Source of the DNA: Burkholderiales bacterium | Lineage (GTDB): Bacteria > Pseudomonadota > Gammaproteobacteria > Burkholderiales > Casimicrobiaceae | DNA: 64,000 bases | Direction: 5' to 3' | Assembly (NCBI GenBank): GCA_016790165.1 | Contig: JAEUPL010000006.1 | Span: 248,001 to 312,000, forward strand | In this document: piece by piece, positions 25,830 to 34,140 of the stretch | Layout: every line of letters begins with the position of its first letter | Numbering within the stretch: position 1 is the first letter of the stretch | Position numbers and translations under genes: made by a program | Notes under the pieces: model-generated | Told to the model about the DNA's origin: nothing | Databases searched by the model: none | What the model saw: only the letters and a program-made list of their open reading frames with translations

Positions 25830-26861
25830 TTAACCCGTCATCACCAGTACGACTTTCCCCAAATGGGTGCCTGCTTCCATCATCTGGTGCGCCTCGACGA
25901 TCGAATTGAGGGCGAACTTGGCATGAATGTGCGGGCGCAGCGCGTCGGGGTGGGTCTGAAAGCGTGGCCACACCTGTTGCAGCAACGCCACAGCGATCGC
26001 GGCTTTGGCCGCTTTGGGGCGCGCGCGCAGCGTCGAGCCGGTCCACGTCAGCCGCCGAAGCATCAGCTCCTGCATGTTCAGTTCCGCTTTAGCGCCATGC
26101 TGAAAGGCGATCTGCGCGATGCGCCCCTCCGTGGCGCAGGCCGCGAGGTTATGCTGAAAGTAGGGCGCCCCGACCATGTCGAGCACCACGTCGGCGCCGC
26201 GGCCATCCGTCGCGGCTCGCGTTTCTGCCACGAAGTCCTGCGTTTTGTAGTTGATGCCGACGTGCGCGCCGAGGGCGAGCGCGTAATCGATTTTGGCCTG
26301 ATCGCCGCAGGTCACGATGACCTTGCCCGCGCCGAAGGCGCGTGCGAGCTGGATCGCCGTGGAGCCGATGCCGCTCGAACCGCCGTGAATCAGGAGGCTC
26401 TCGCCCGCCTGCAGCCGGGCGCGCTCAAACACATTCGCCCAGACGGTAAAGAACGTCTCCGGAAGCGCCGCCGCCTCAACCACCGAGAGCCCGTGCGGGA
26501 TCGGCAGGCAATGCGTGGCCGGCGTCTTGCAGTACTCGGCATAACCACCGCCCGGCGTCAGCGCACACACGCTGTCGCCCACATGCCAGCCGGTCACCGC
26601 CGCACCCACGGCGACGATCTCGCCAGCGACCTCGAGCCCCATCACGGGCGACGCATCGGCGGGTGGCGGGTATTTGCCCGATCGTTGCAGGATGTCGGGC
26701 CGGTTGATGCCGGCGGCGGCGACGCGGATCAGCACTTCGTCCGCAGCCGGCACCGGCAGCGGCCCCTGCGCGATCTGCATGCATGCAGGGGCGCCGCCCG
26801 AGCCGTGATCGACATAGTGCATGGTGGTGGGGAGTGGAGAGGAAGCTGCTGCATGTGACAT
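25830..26861 (-). CDS. NAD(P)H quinone oxidoreductase, PIG3/zeta-crystallin type
   Basis: A 343-residue zinc-independent medium-chain dehydrogenase. I chose MSHAAASSP at 26861; MHYVDHGSGG at 26822 is an alternative. Landmarks are VAAAGINRPDILQRSGKYPPP, LEVAGEIVAVG, the quinone reductase segment AALPETFFTVWANVF, and the NADPH-binding LLIHGGSSGIGSTAIQLARAFG. Structural zinc cysteines are absent, as expected. It reduces quinones or alpha,beta-unsaturated carbonyls. Divergent from the ABC transporter operon. Confidence 0.9.
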   Translation of the reverse strand: MSHAAASSPLPTTMHYVDHGSGGAPACMQIAQGPLPVPAADEVLIRVAAAGINRPDILQRSGKYPPPADASPVMGLEVAGEIVAVGAAVTGWHVGDSVCALTPGGGYAEYCKTPATHCLPIPHGLSVVEAAALPETFFTVWANVFERARLQAGESLLIHGGSSGIGSTAIQLARAFGAGKVIVTCGDQAKIDYALALGAHVGINYKTQDFVAETRAATDGRGADVVLDMVGAPYFQHNLAACATEGRIAQIAFQHGAKAELNMQELMLRRLTWTGSTLRARPKAAKAAIAVALLQQVWPRFQTHPDALRPHIHAKFALNSIVEAHQMMEAGTHLGKVVLVMTG

Positions 26862-26977
26862 GAGTGAAACCTGTAGCGTGGTACTGACACAAGTACGGGT
26901 TGGATGGATGCCTGCATTTTCGGACAAAACAAATCTCGACAGCGAACCGCCGACACAGTTCGGCTATTGTTGGTGCC

Positions 26978-27919
26978 ATGGGGGCATTTCTCGTCAAGCG
27001 CATTCTCGCTACGATCCCGGTGCTGGTCATCGTGGCGATCATTGTGTTCACGCTCATCCGGTTGGTGCCGGGCGATCCGGCGGCTGTCATCGCCGGCAAC
27101 ATGGCGACCAATGAGGACATCGCGCGCATCCGCACCGAACTCGGCCTGGACCGCGGGTTTCTCACGCAGCTTGCGCTTTGGGCCAAGGGCCTGGCCAGCA
27201 GCGATCTCGGGCAGTCGTTCTTCTTCAAGAAAGAGGTAACCGCGCTCATCGGTGAGCGGCTCGAACCGACGCTGTCGCTGGCGTTTCTGACCATTGTGCT
27301 CACCGTGCTCGTTGCGGTGCCACTGGGCACGCTGGCGGCGTGGCGCCATGGTGGCTGGCTGGACCGTGCGTTAATGGGCTTCTCGGTGCTCGGCTTTTCG
27401 ATTCCGGTCTTCGTGCTTGGCTATCTGCTCGTATATGTGTTTGCGCTGAAGCTTGACTGGTTTCCCGTGCAGGGCTATCGACCGCTGCGCGATGGACTGT
27501 GGCCGTGGCTGCATCAGTTGTTGCTGCCCGCGATCACACTTTCCATCGTGTACGTCGCGCTGATCGCGCGTGTCACTCGCGCCAGCGTGGCCGAGGCCTT
27601 GACCGAGGACTACGTCCGCACCGCGCGCGCCAAGGGCCTGCCGGAGGCGCGTGTGCTGGTACGCCATGCATTGGCCAACGCAGCGGTTCCGATTGTCACG
27701 GTGATCGGCATTGGCATTGCGCTTCTGATCGGTGGCGTGGTGGTGACCGAGAGCGTCTATTCCATCCCCGGCCTCGGTACGCTCACCGTCGATGCAGTGC
27801 TGGCGCGTGACTTTCCCGTCATTCAGGGCGTCATCCTTTTCTTTGCGTTCCTGTACGTCATGGTCAATTTGCTGGTTGATCTGTCCTACCTGTTTCTTGA
27901 TCCGAGGATTCGCTATTGA
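26978..27919 (+). CDS. ABC transporter permease, DppB/peptide-nickel type
   Basis: A 313-residue inner-membrane permease starting at MGAFLVKRILATIPVLVIVA; the N-terminal pattern RLVPGDPAAVIAG is typical of DppB/OppB. The EAA loop region reads DYVRTARAKGLPEARVLVRHALANA (about residues 208-232). The first gene of an operon with the second permease (117 bp downstream) and a fused double ATPase. The substrate is a peptide, metal complex or similar. No periplasmic binding protein is encoded in the cluster. Confidence 0.92.
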   Translation: MGAFLVKRILATIPVLVIVAIIVFTLIRLVPGDPAAVIAGNMATNEDIARIRTELGLDRGFLTQLALWAKGLASSDLGQSFFFKKEVTALIGERLEPTLSLAFLTIVLTVLVAVPLGTLAAWRHGGWLDRALMGFSVLGFSIPVFVLGYLLVYVFALKLDWFPVQGYRPLRDGLWPWLHQLLLPAITLSIVYVALIARVTRASVAEALTEDYVRTARAKGLPEARVLVRHALANAAVPIVTVIGIGIALLIGGVVVTESVYSIPGLGTLTVDAVLARDFPVIQGVILFFAFLYVMVNLLVDLSYLFLDPRIRY

Positions 27920-27935
27920 TGCGCTGGCGCGCAAG

Positions 27936-27962
27936 GACGAATGACGAATGACGAATGACGAC
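27936..27962. repeat. Short tandem repeat GACGAAT x3
   Basis: Three direct copies of the 7-bp unit GACGAAT plus a partial fourth lie in the 117-bp gap between the two permease genes. It is prone to slippage and has no evident regulatory meaning. Confidence 0.7.
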
Positions 27963-28036
27963 AACGCCTTCGACGCGATGGACAGTTCACAGCGCAGAAT
28001 GGCCGGAACCCGTGCTGCCGCTTCGAGGACGGACGG

Positions 28037-28921
28037 GTGAACACGACCGTCGCGCGCGTCCTGCGCAACGGCGCAGTGCGTTTCGGCGGCATCGTGCTCG
28101 CGGTGCTGATTGCCGTCGCCGTGCTCGCGCCCGTGCTGGGCACAGTTGACCCGGCTTGGCTCGACGCCGTCAATATGAACCAGCCGCCGATGACCAAGGC
28201 AGACTGGACCGGGCCGGACAATCAGACTGCGCCACGCACGCTGCTGATGGGCACTGACAGCTTTGGACGCGATGTGTATAGCCGCGTGCTTTACGGGACG
28301 CGAGTGTCGCTGCTGGTGGGTGTTTCCGTGGCTGTCGTGGCGCTGCTCGCCGGCACGTTCTTCGGACTGATGGCGGGTTACTTCCGCCGCGTCGACGCCG
28401 TATTGATGCGGTTCATGGATGGCCTGATGGCGATCCCCGGCATCCTGCTCGCCATTGCGTTGGTGGCAGCATGGGGCGCGCGGCTGTCGACCGTGATCAT
28501 CGCCATCGCAGTGCCCGAGATTCCGCGGGTGACGCGGCTGGTTCGTTCGTTGGTGCTCTCGATTCGTGAAGAGCCCTACATCGAAGCGGCCATCTCGATC
28601 GGCACACCGACCTGGAAGATCCTGCTGCGCCACGTGCTGCCCAACTCGATCGCGCCGATGGTGGTGCAGGGCACCTATGTGTGCGCGTCCGCCATCCTGA
28701 TCGAGGCGATCCTCTCCTTCCTCGGCCTCGGTCTGCCGAGCGAAATCCCGACCTGGGGCAACATCATGGCGGAGGCGCGCGTCGTATTCTCAAGTGCGCC
28801 GCACAACATGTGGTTTCCCGGCATCTTCCTCGCCTTCACCGTGCTCGCTGTCAATCTGCTTGGCGACGGTCTGCGCGATACGCTGGATCCGAAGTTCAAC
28901 AAACGGGGAGCGCAGCGATGA
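28037..28921 (+). CDS. ABC transporter permease, DppC type
   Basis: A 294-residue permease with a GTG start. The segment LLMGTDSFGRDVYSRVLYGTRVSLLVG (about residues 69-95) and the EAA loop YIEAAISIGTPTWKILLRHVLPN are diagnostic for DppC/OppC. A periplasmic loop of about 45 residues follows the first helix. The stop overlaps the ATPase start in an ATGA arrangement, so the two are translationally coupled. Confidence 0.92.
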   Translation: MNTTVARVLRNGAVRFGGIVLAVLIAVAVLAPVLGTVDPAWLDAVNMNQPPMTKADWTGPDNQTAPRTLLMGTDSFGRDVYSRVLYGTRVSLLVGVSVAVVALLAGTFFGLMAGYFRRVDAVLMRFMDGLMAIPGILLAIALVAAWGARLSTVIIAIAVPEIPRVTRLVRSLVLSIREEPYIEAAISIGTPTWKILLRHVLPNSIAPMVVQGTYVCASAILIEAILSFLGLGLPSEIPTWGNIMAEARVVFSSAPHNMWFPGIFLAFTVLAVNLLGDGLRDTLDPKFNKRGAQR

Positions 28922-30549
28922 GCGAGACGCGCGCCCCCGTCCTCTCCGTCCGTGACCTCGCGGTCGCGCTGCCTGCCGGTGCCGACCGTGCGCTGGCCGT
29001 CGAGCACATCAGCTTTGACGTCGGCGCGGGCGAAATTGTCTGCCTGCTCGGTGAATCCGGTTCGGGTAAGTCGGTGATCTCGTTTGCGGTGATGGGGCTG
29101 TTGCCGGACAACGTGCATGTCAGCGCCGGAGAAATTCGCCTCGGTGACACCAATTTGCTGTCGCTCACGGCGGCGCAATTGCGTGAGCTGCGTGGTGATG
29201 AAATCGCGATGATCTTTCAGGAGCCCATGACGGCGCTGAACCCGGTCATGACCTGCGGCGCGCAACTCGATGAGCTGCTGTCCGAGCACACCGCATTCAG
29301 TGCTGCCGAGCGGCATGCGAAGACCCTGGCGATGTTCGAAGCGGTCAAATTGCCGGAGCCGGAACGCATCTTCGCAAGCTATCCGCATCAGCTCTCGGGC
29401 GGGCAGCGCCAGCGCATCATGATTGCGATGGCGTTGATCCTCGAGCCCAAGCTGCTGATCGCCGACGAACCGACCACGGCACTGGATGTGACCACCCAAG
29501 CTGAGGTGCTCGCGCTGATCAAGACGCTGCAACGCGAGCGTGGCACTGCGGTGCTGTTCATCACGCACGACATGGGCGTGGTTGCCGAGATTGCCGACCG
29601 CGTGGTCGTGCTGCAGCAAGGCAAGCAGGTGGAGTCGGGCGCCAAACACGAGGTGCTGCAATCGCCGCGCGAGGACTACACGCGGATGCTGATCGCTGCC
29701 GTGCCACCCATTGATCCGCCCGAACTGCATCATCACTTCGCCGATGCACCCGCGCTCTCGGTTCAGGAGCTCTGCAAGACCTACAGCAGCGGTGGCTGGC
29801 TGCAGAAGCGACGGGAGACTCGCGCAGCGACGCTGGTCAGCTTCGATGTGCGACCGGGCGAAACGGTCGGCATCGTCGGTGAATCCGGCTCCGGCAAGAG
29901 CACCGTCGCGCGTTGCATCACGCGGCTGATCGACCCCTCGCAAGGCGAAGTGCATCTGCGCGACGTCAAGCTGCATGCGGGCTCGCGGGAGGCGCTTAAA
30001 GCTGCACGCAAACGCATCCAGATTGTGTTTCAGGACCCGTACCGCTCGCTCGACCCGCGTCAGCGCGTGGGGGAGGCCATCATCGAGGGGCCGGTTAACT
30101 TCGGCGTGCCGCGGGAGCAGGCGTTGGCGCGCGCACGGGAGCTGATGACGCTGGTGCGCCTGTCTCCCGACGTGCTGTCGCGGTACCCGAACGAGTTTTC
30201 AGGCGGCCAGCGGCAGCGCATCAGCATCGCCCGCGCGCTCGCACTCGATCCCGAGGTGCTGATCTGCGATGAAGCCGTGTCCGCGCTCGACGTCTCCGTG
30301 CAGGCGCAGGTGCTGAAGTTGCTGGAAGAAATACAAGCCGAGCTCAATCTCGCCATCCTGTTCATCACGCATGACCTGCGGGTGGCTGCGCAAATCTGCG
30401 ACCGCGTTTTGGTCATGCAACACGGGATCGTCGTGGAGCAGGGGACCACGCGCGACGTGTTTCGCGCCCCCACGCATGAGTACACGCGCAAGCTGCTCGC
30501 GAGCGCGCCGGGCCGGGCGTTTCAGTTCGCCGCCGCAGCCGCCACTTGA
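28918..30549 (+). CDS. Fused double ABC ATPase (DppD-DppF type)
   Basis: A 543-residue protein with two complete nucleotide-binding domains. The first has Walker A GESGSGKS (about residue 46), signature LSGGQRQR (about 159) and Walker B LLIADEP. The second, from about residue 285, has GESGSGKST, FSGGQRQR and LICDEAVSALD, where the usual Pro after Asp-Glu is Ala. Oligopeptide-type C-terminal regions follow each. Fusion of DppD and DppF is common in proteobacterial importers such as the GsiA/YejF types. It energises the two upstream permeases. Confidence 0.94.
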   Translation: MSETRAPVLSVRDLAVALPAGADRALAVEHISFDVGAGEIVCLLGESGSGKSVISFAVMGLLPDNVHVSAGEIRLGDTNLLSLTAAQLRELRGDEIAMIFQEPMTALNPVMTCGAQLDELLSEHTAFSAAERHAKTLAMFEAVKLPEPERIFASYPHQLSGGQRQRIMIAMALILEPKLLIADEPTTALDVTTQAEVLALIKTLQRERGTAVLFITHDMGVVAEIADRVVVLQQGKQVESGAKHEVLQSPREDYTRMLIAAVPPIDPPELHHHFADAPALSVQELCKTYSSGGWLQKRRETRAATLVSFDVRPGETVGIVGESGSGKSTVARCITRLIDPSQGEVHLRDVKLHAGSREALKAARKRIQIVFQDPYRSLDPRQRVGEAIIEGPVNFGVPREQALARARELMTLVRLSPDVLSRYPNEFSGGQRQRISIARALALDPEVLICDEAVSALDVSVQAQVLKLLEEIQAELNLAILFITHDLRVAAQICDRVLVMQHGIVVEQGTTRDVFRAPTHEYTRKLLASAPGRAFQFAAAAAT

Positions 30550-31256
30550 CGACGGTGGCTGCGACGCTCACCACGCTGGCGCTGCTCTATCTTGCAGCGC
30601 TGATCATCCCCGGTCCCAATCTGCTGCTGCTGACGCACACTGCTGCATCGGCGTCGCGTCGAGCTGCACTGGGTGTCGCGCTGGGTATTTCGACCGGAAC
30701 CGTGATCTGGGTCGCCGTCGCCGTGTTTGGTGTACAACAAATGTTCGATGCGGTACCGATGCTTCAGACCGCGCTGCGTGCGATTGGTGGCGCTTATCTT
30801 CTGTATTTGGCTTGGGGACTGTTCGGTTCGCTGCGGCGCGATGAGTCGAGCGATGTGACGGCAGCACGTGGCCCGGATATTCGCAGCGGGGAGATTGCGC
30901 TCTCGGGGACGATCCGGCCTGCCAGCGACCGGGCTACAGCGAGTCGAATCAACGCGAGTCGGGCGACCCACTACCGGCGAGGTCTGCTGACCAATCTCAC
31001 CAACCCGAAATCGCTGGCGTTCTGGACCAGCGTCGCCGTCGTCAGTCTCGATCCGGATGCCACGCTGACGACGCGGCTTGCTGCCGTAGCCATGGTGGGT
31101 TGCATGGGTCTTGTCTACCACATTGCGCTCGCGTGGCTGTTCTCCACGGTGCCCGCGCAGGCGGCATATCTGCGCGCAAAACCGGCGCTTTCGGTGGTGA
31201 CAGGCGTCGTGATGTCAGCGTTCGGAGCACGCTTGTTGTGGAGCCTGCGGGGCTAG
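30546..31256 (+). CDS. LysE-family exporter
   Basis: A 236-residue protein with a TTG start overlapping the ATPase stop. IIPGPNLLLLTHTAASASRRAALGVALGISTG is the LysE/RhtB N-terminal signature, and YRRGLLTNLTNPKSLAFWTSV the central conserved motif. Six predicted helices. The loop between them (about residues 95-140) is longer than usual. It probably exports an amino acid or related metabolite. Confidence 0.85.
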   Translation: MTTVAATLTTLALLYLAALIIPGPNLLLLTHTAASASRRAALGVALGISTGTVIWVAVAVFGVQQMFDAVPMLQTALRAIGGAYLLYLAWGLFGSLRRDESSDVTAARGPDIRSGEIALSGTIRPASDRATASRINASRATHYRRGLLTNLTNPKSLAFWTSVAVVSLDPDATLTTRLAAVAMVGCMGLVYHIALAWLFSTVPAQAAYLRAKPALSVVTGVVMSAFGARLLWSLRG

Positions 31257-31282
31257 GACGTGTCAACACGCTCCTGAGCGCG

Positions 31283-32587
31283 ATGCCTGACGATCTGCAC
31301 GAACGAAACAATGCTGCCTCGCCGCTCCGGCTCGCGATTCTCCTCTCGCTCGCGGCGGCCGTGTCGCTCGGCATCACCCGTTTCGCGTACGGCCTGCTGC
31401 TGCCGCCGATGCGGTCTGACCTTGGCTGGACGTACACACTCGCGGGCAGCATGAACACGGCCAACGCGTTTGGCTACTTCGTCGGTGCTTTGTGCACGCC
31501 AGCACTGATGCGGCACTGGAGTGCGTCGCGCGTGCTGCTCGTGGGTGCATTGCTGGCCAGCGTGTTCATGGCAGCAAGCGGCTTTTTCGTCGACAGCACC
31601 CTGCTGTTGACGCAGCGTGCACTGGCCGGCGCCGCGAGCGCGCTCGTGTTCGTTGCCGGCGGCGTGCTCGCCGCGCGGCTCGCCGCAGACGCAACGCAGC
31701 GATCTGGCGCAGGCGCACAGCGCGGCGGGCTGCTTCTGGGCATCTACTACGGTGGCTCCGGCCTCGGCGTTCTGCTCTCTGCGCTCATCGTGCCTGCGCT
31801 GCTGGCGAGCTCGTCGGCTGGCGATCGCTGGTGGGGCTATGCACCCTGGGCCTGGGCATGGTGGGCGTTGGCTGGCGTGTGTGCGGTGGCAACAATGGGG
31901 CTAGTGCGACCGGTGCGTTCGCTGCAGGCTTTGATGGTGCGCGCCGACGTGGCCCAGCGCCGCGTCCGCGGGTTTCACTACCGCGACCTTGGATTTGCGC
32001 TCGCGGGCTATGCGTTGTTCGGCGTGGGCTATATCGGCTATATGACCTTCGTGATTGCGTTATTGCGCGAACAGGGAGTCAGCACCGCCGCCATCACGGT
32101 GTTCTACAGTCTGCTTGGCCTGGCCTGCATGGCGTCGTCGCGCATCTGGGCGGGCCTGCTCGACCGTCATCGAAGCGGACGAGCACTGGCCACACTGAAT
32201 GCGCTGCTCGCTGCGGCCTGCGTACTGCCGGCGCTATCCGCCGCGTGGCCTGTTGTGCTCGTATCGGGAGTCCTGTTCGGCGGCGTGTTTCTTTCTGTCG
32301 TGGCGTCGACGACGGCACTGGTACGCCACAACCTCGCGGCAGCCGATTGGCCGGACGGCATCGCGGCATTCACCACCGTGTTTGCTGGCGGACAGATCGT
32401 CGGTCCGGTCGTTGTGGGCTGGATCATTGACGCGTTTGCCGCGACGCATGCTGTCGCCAGCGGCGCTGCCAGCAGCCATGCCGCCGCATTGTCTCGCGGT
32501 CTCGTGTTCTCGGCGGTTGCGCTGGCGATGGGGGCAGCCCTCGCGTGCTGGCAACGCGAGCTTGTTGTTCAATCCGATGCGAGCTAG
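31283..32587 (+). CDS. MFS transporter, YbfB/YjiJ type
   Basis: A 434-residue protein with 12 predicted helices, starting at MPDDLHERNN, 26 nt after the LysE stop. The first helix motif SLGITRFAYGLLLPPMRSDLGW is the hallmark of the YbfB/YjiJ family, a group of unknown substrate. A following NTANAFGYFVGAL segment and the second-half DRHRSGRALATLNALLA also fit. It may be co-expressed with the LysE gene; the role is probably efflux of an organic anion or drug. Confidence 0.86.
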   Translation: MPDDLHERNNAASPLRLAILLSLAAAVSLGITRFAYGLLLPPMRSDLGWTYTLAGSMNTANAFGYFVGALCTPALMRHWSASRVLLVGALLASVFMAASGFFVDSTLLLTQRALAGAASALVFVAGGVLAARLAADATQRSGAGAQRGGLLLGIYYGGSGLGVLLSALIVPALLASSSAGDRWWGYAPWAWAWWALAGVCAVATMGLVRPVRSLQALMVRADVAQRRVRGFHYRDLGFALAGYALFGVGYIGYMTFVIALLREQGVSTAAITVFYSLLGLACMASSRIWAGLLDRHRSGRALATLNALLAAACVLPALSAAWPVVLVSGVLFGGVFLSVVASTTALVRHNLAAADWPDGIAAFTTVFAGGQIVGPVVVGWIIDAFAATHAVASGAASSHAAALSRGLVFSAVALAMGAALACWQRELVVQSDAS

Positions 32588-32600
32588 CGCCAGTCGGTGG

Positions 32601-32622
32601 CATCGTGCTTGAAAGCACGATG
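32601..32622. repeat. Perfect 10-bp inverted repeat before the MoaD-like gene
   Basis: CATCGTGCTT and AAGCACGATG are separated by GA. It lies 21 bp before the next start and has no U-tract, so it may be an operator or leader hairpin rather than a terminator. Confidence 0.5.
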
Positions 32623-32643
32623 CGCGCCGAATAGACTTTCGCC

Positions 32644-32913
32644 ATGCCAGTCGTCACCTTCGCCCCGCAACTGCAACGCCACGTCCCTTGCCCGCCGCAG
32701 CAGGTGTCGGCCGGTACGCTGGACGCCGTCCTACGGGCGGCGTTTCTGGCGGCACCGATGCTAGAACGCTATGTGCTGGACGAGCAGGGGGCCGTGCGCA
32801 AGCACGTCGCCGTATTCGTCAACAATGAGATGATCGCAAAGCGCGATGACCTGTCGCAACCACTCGCCGATGGCGATGCGGTGTGGGTGATTCAGGCCTT
32901 GAGTGGAGGATGA
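32644..32913 (+). CDS. MoaD/ThiS-family small protein
   Basis: An 89-residue beta-grasp protein ending in the sulfur-carrier-like LSGG. The segment RYVLDEQGAVRKHVAVFVNNEMI and LADGDAVWVIQALSGG match the MoaD/ThiS fold, with DGDAVW before the terminal strand. The Gly-Gly tail is usually adenylated and thiocarboxylated by an E1-like enzyme; none is nearby. Its stop overlaps the next gene, so it works with the BNR-repeat protein or is co-regulated with it. It is not the canonical molybdopterin subunit (no moaE adjacent). Confidence 0.82.
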   Translation: MPVVTFAPQLQRHVPCPPQQVSAGTLDAVLRAAFLAAPMLERYVLDEQGAVRKHVAVFVNNEMIAKRDDLSQPLADGDAVWVIQALSGG

Positions 32914-34025
32914 AGATGGCGACCCTGTTGCTGGCGACGCGCAAGGGCGTTTTTGTGGTTGCGCGTGCGGCGGCCGGCCAATGGGCCGTGGTGGAACATC
33001 ATTTTCAGGGCGACGCGGTGACGCGTGTGGTCGCTGACGGGCGCGATGGTGCCTGGTATGTTGCGTTGCGGCACGGTCACTACGGCGTCAAGCTGCAGAA
33101 GAGCCTGGATCGCGGCGCGCGCTGGACCGAAATTCCCGCCCCAGCCTTCCCCAAGAAACCCGACCAGGGTCCGTGGGCGAACGACGAGACGCCGTGGACC
33201 GTTGATCAGGTGTGGGCACTGGCGCCGGGCGCGGCGCACGAGCCGGGTGTCTTGTGGGCAGGTTGCATGCCCGCTGCGGTGTTTCGCTCGGCGGATAGCG
33301 GCGCCAGTTGGCAACTTTGCGAGCGCTTCTGGCTCGACGAGCGGCGAAAGGCGTGGATGGGTGGCGGTAACGACCATCCTGGCATGCATTCGGTCTGTGT
33401 TGATCCCCACGACAGCCGGCAGGTCACCGTCGCCATTTCCTGCGGTGGTGTGTGGCGTACGCGAGACGCTGGCGCGTCGTGGGCGTTGATTGGCAACGGT
33501 TTCGACGCGCCCTACCTGCCGCCCGAAGTCGCGCGCGATCCGAACACGCAGGATGTGCATTGCATCTCGATCTGCGCGGCACAACCGGATGTGATCTGGG
33601 CGCAGCATCACTTTGGCGTGTATCGGAGCGTAGACGGCGGCATCAACTTCACACGTCGTTCGGCGCCGATGCCCGGTGATTTTGGGTTTGTGATCGTTGC
33701 CGACCCGATCAACGCGCTCCGTGCGTGGGTGGTGCCTGCGGTGTCCGATGCGAACCGCTACGCCATTGACGGGGCGATGTGCGTTTGCCGAACCGACGAT
33801 GGCGGGAAGAGCTGGCAGCAGCTTCGCAGCGGTCTGCCACAACGGCATGCCTATCACCTCGTCTACCGCCACGGCCTCGCGCTCGCACCCACGACCCGCA
33901 GCGAACGCGTGCTGGCGATGGCGAGCACCACCGGTGGTGTGTGGATCAGCGAAGACGCGGGCGATCACTGGCAAACGCTGGATGCCGCGTTGCCGCCGGT
34001 TGCCGCGGTGGGCTGGGCGGCCTGA
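32910..34025 (+). CDS. BNR/YCF48-type beta-propeller protein
   Basis: About 371 residues from the ATG at 32910; an ATG two codons later (32916) is better spaced from GGAGG and may be the real start. Several Asp-box-like repeats are visible, such as KSLDRGARWTEI, RSADSGASWQL, RTRDAGASWALI, RSVDGGINFTRR, RTDDGGKSWQQL and SEDAGDHWQTL. They make a six- or seven-bladed sialidase/VPS10-like propeller. It has no signal peptide, so it is probably cytoplasmic and not a secreted sialidase. Translationally coupled to a MoaD-like gene. Confidence 0.85.
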   Translation: MKMATLLLATRKGVFVVARAAAGQWAVVEHHFQGDAVTRVVADGRDGAWYVALRHGHYGVKLQKSLDRGARWTEIPAPAFPKKPDQGPWANDETPWTVDQVWALAPGAAHEPGVLWAGCMPAAVFRSADSGASWQLCERFWLDERRKAWMGGGNDHPGMHSVCVDPHDSRQVTVAISCGGVWRTRDAGASWALIGNGFDAPYLPPEVARDPNTQDVHCISICAAQPDVIWAQHHFGVYRSVDGGINFTRRSAPMPGDFGFVIVADPINALRAWVVPAVSDANRYAIDGAMCVCRTDDGGKSWQQLRSGLPQRHAYHLVYRHGLALAPTTRSERVLAMASTTGGVWISEDAGDHWQTLDAALPPVAAVGWAA

Positions 34026-34140
34026 CTTCGTCTACCTTCGTGCCGAAGGGTGTGATGCACCGATGGTTGAGCCGATGAGACGTACCGGCGATGCGGTTGA
34101 ACTACATTGCGAATGACGTTTCATCACTACGGTCAACACC

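Noticed and set aside
27371-30000. Long minus-strand frames (about 420 and 433 codons) opposite the ABC permease and ATPase genes
   Set aside because: They are antisense to intact, family-typical transporter genes and have His/Arg/Gln-rich composition without domains.
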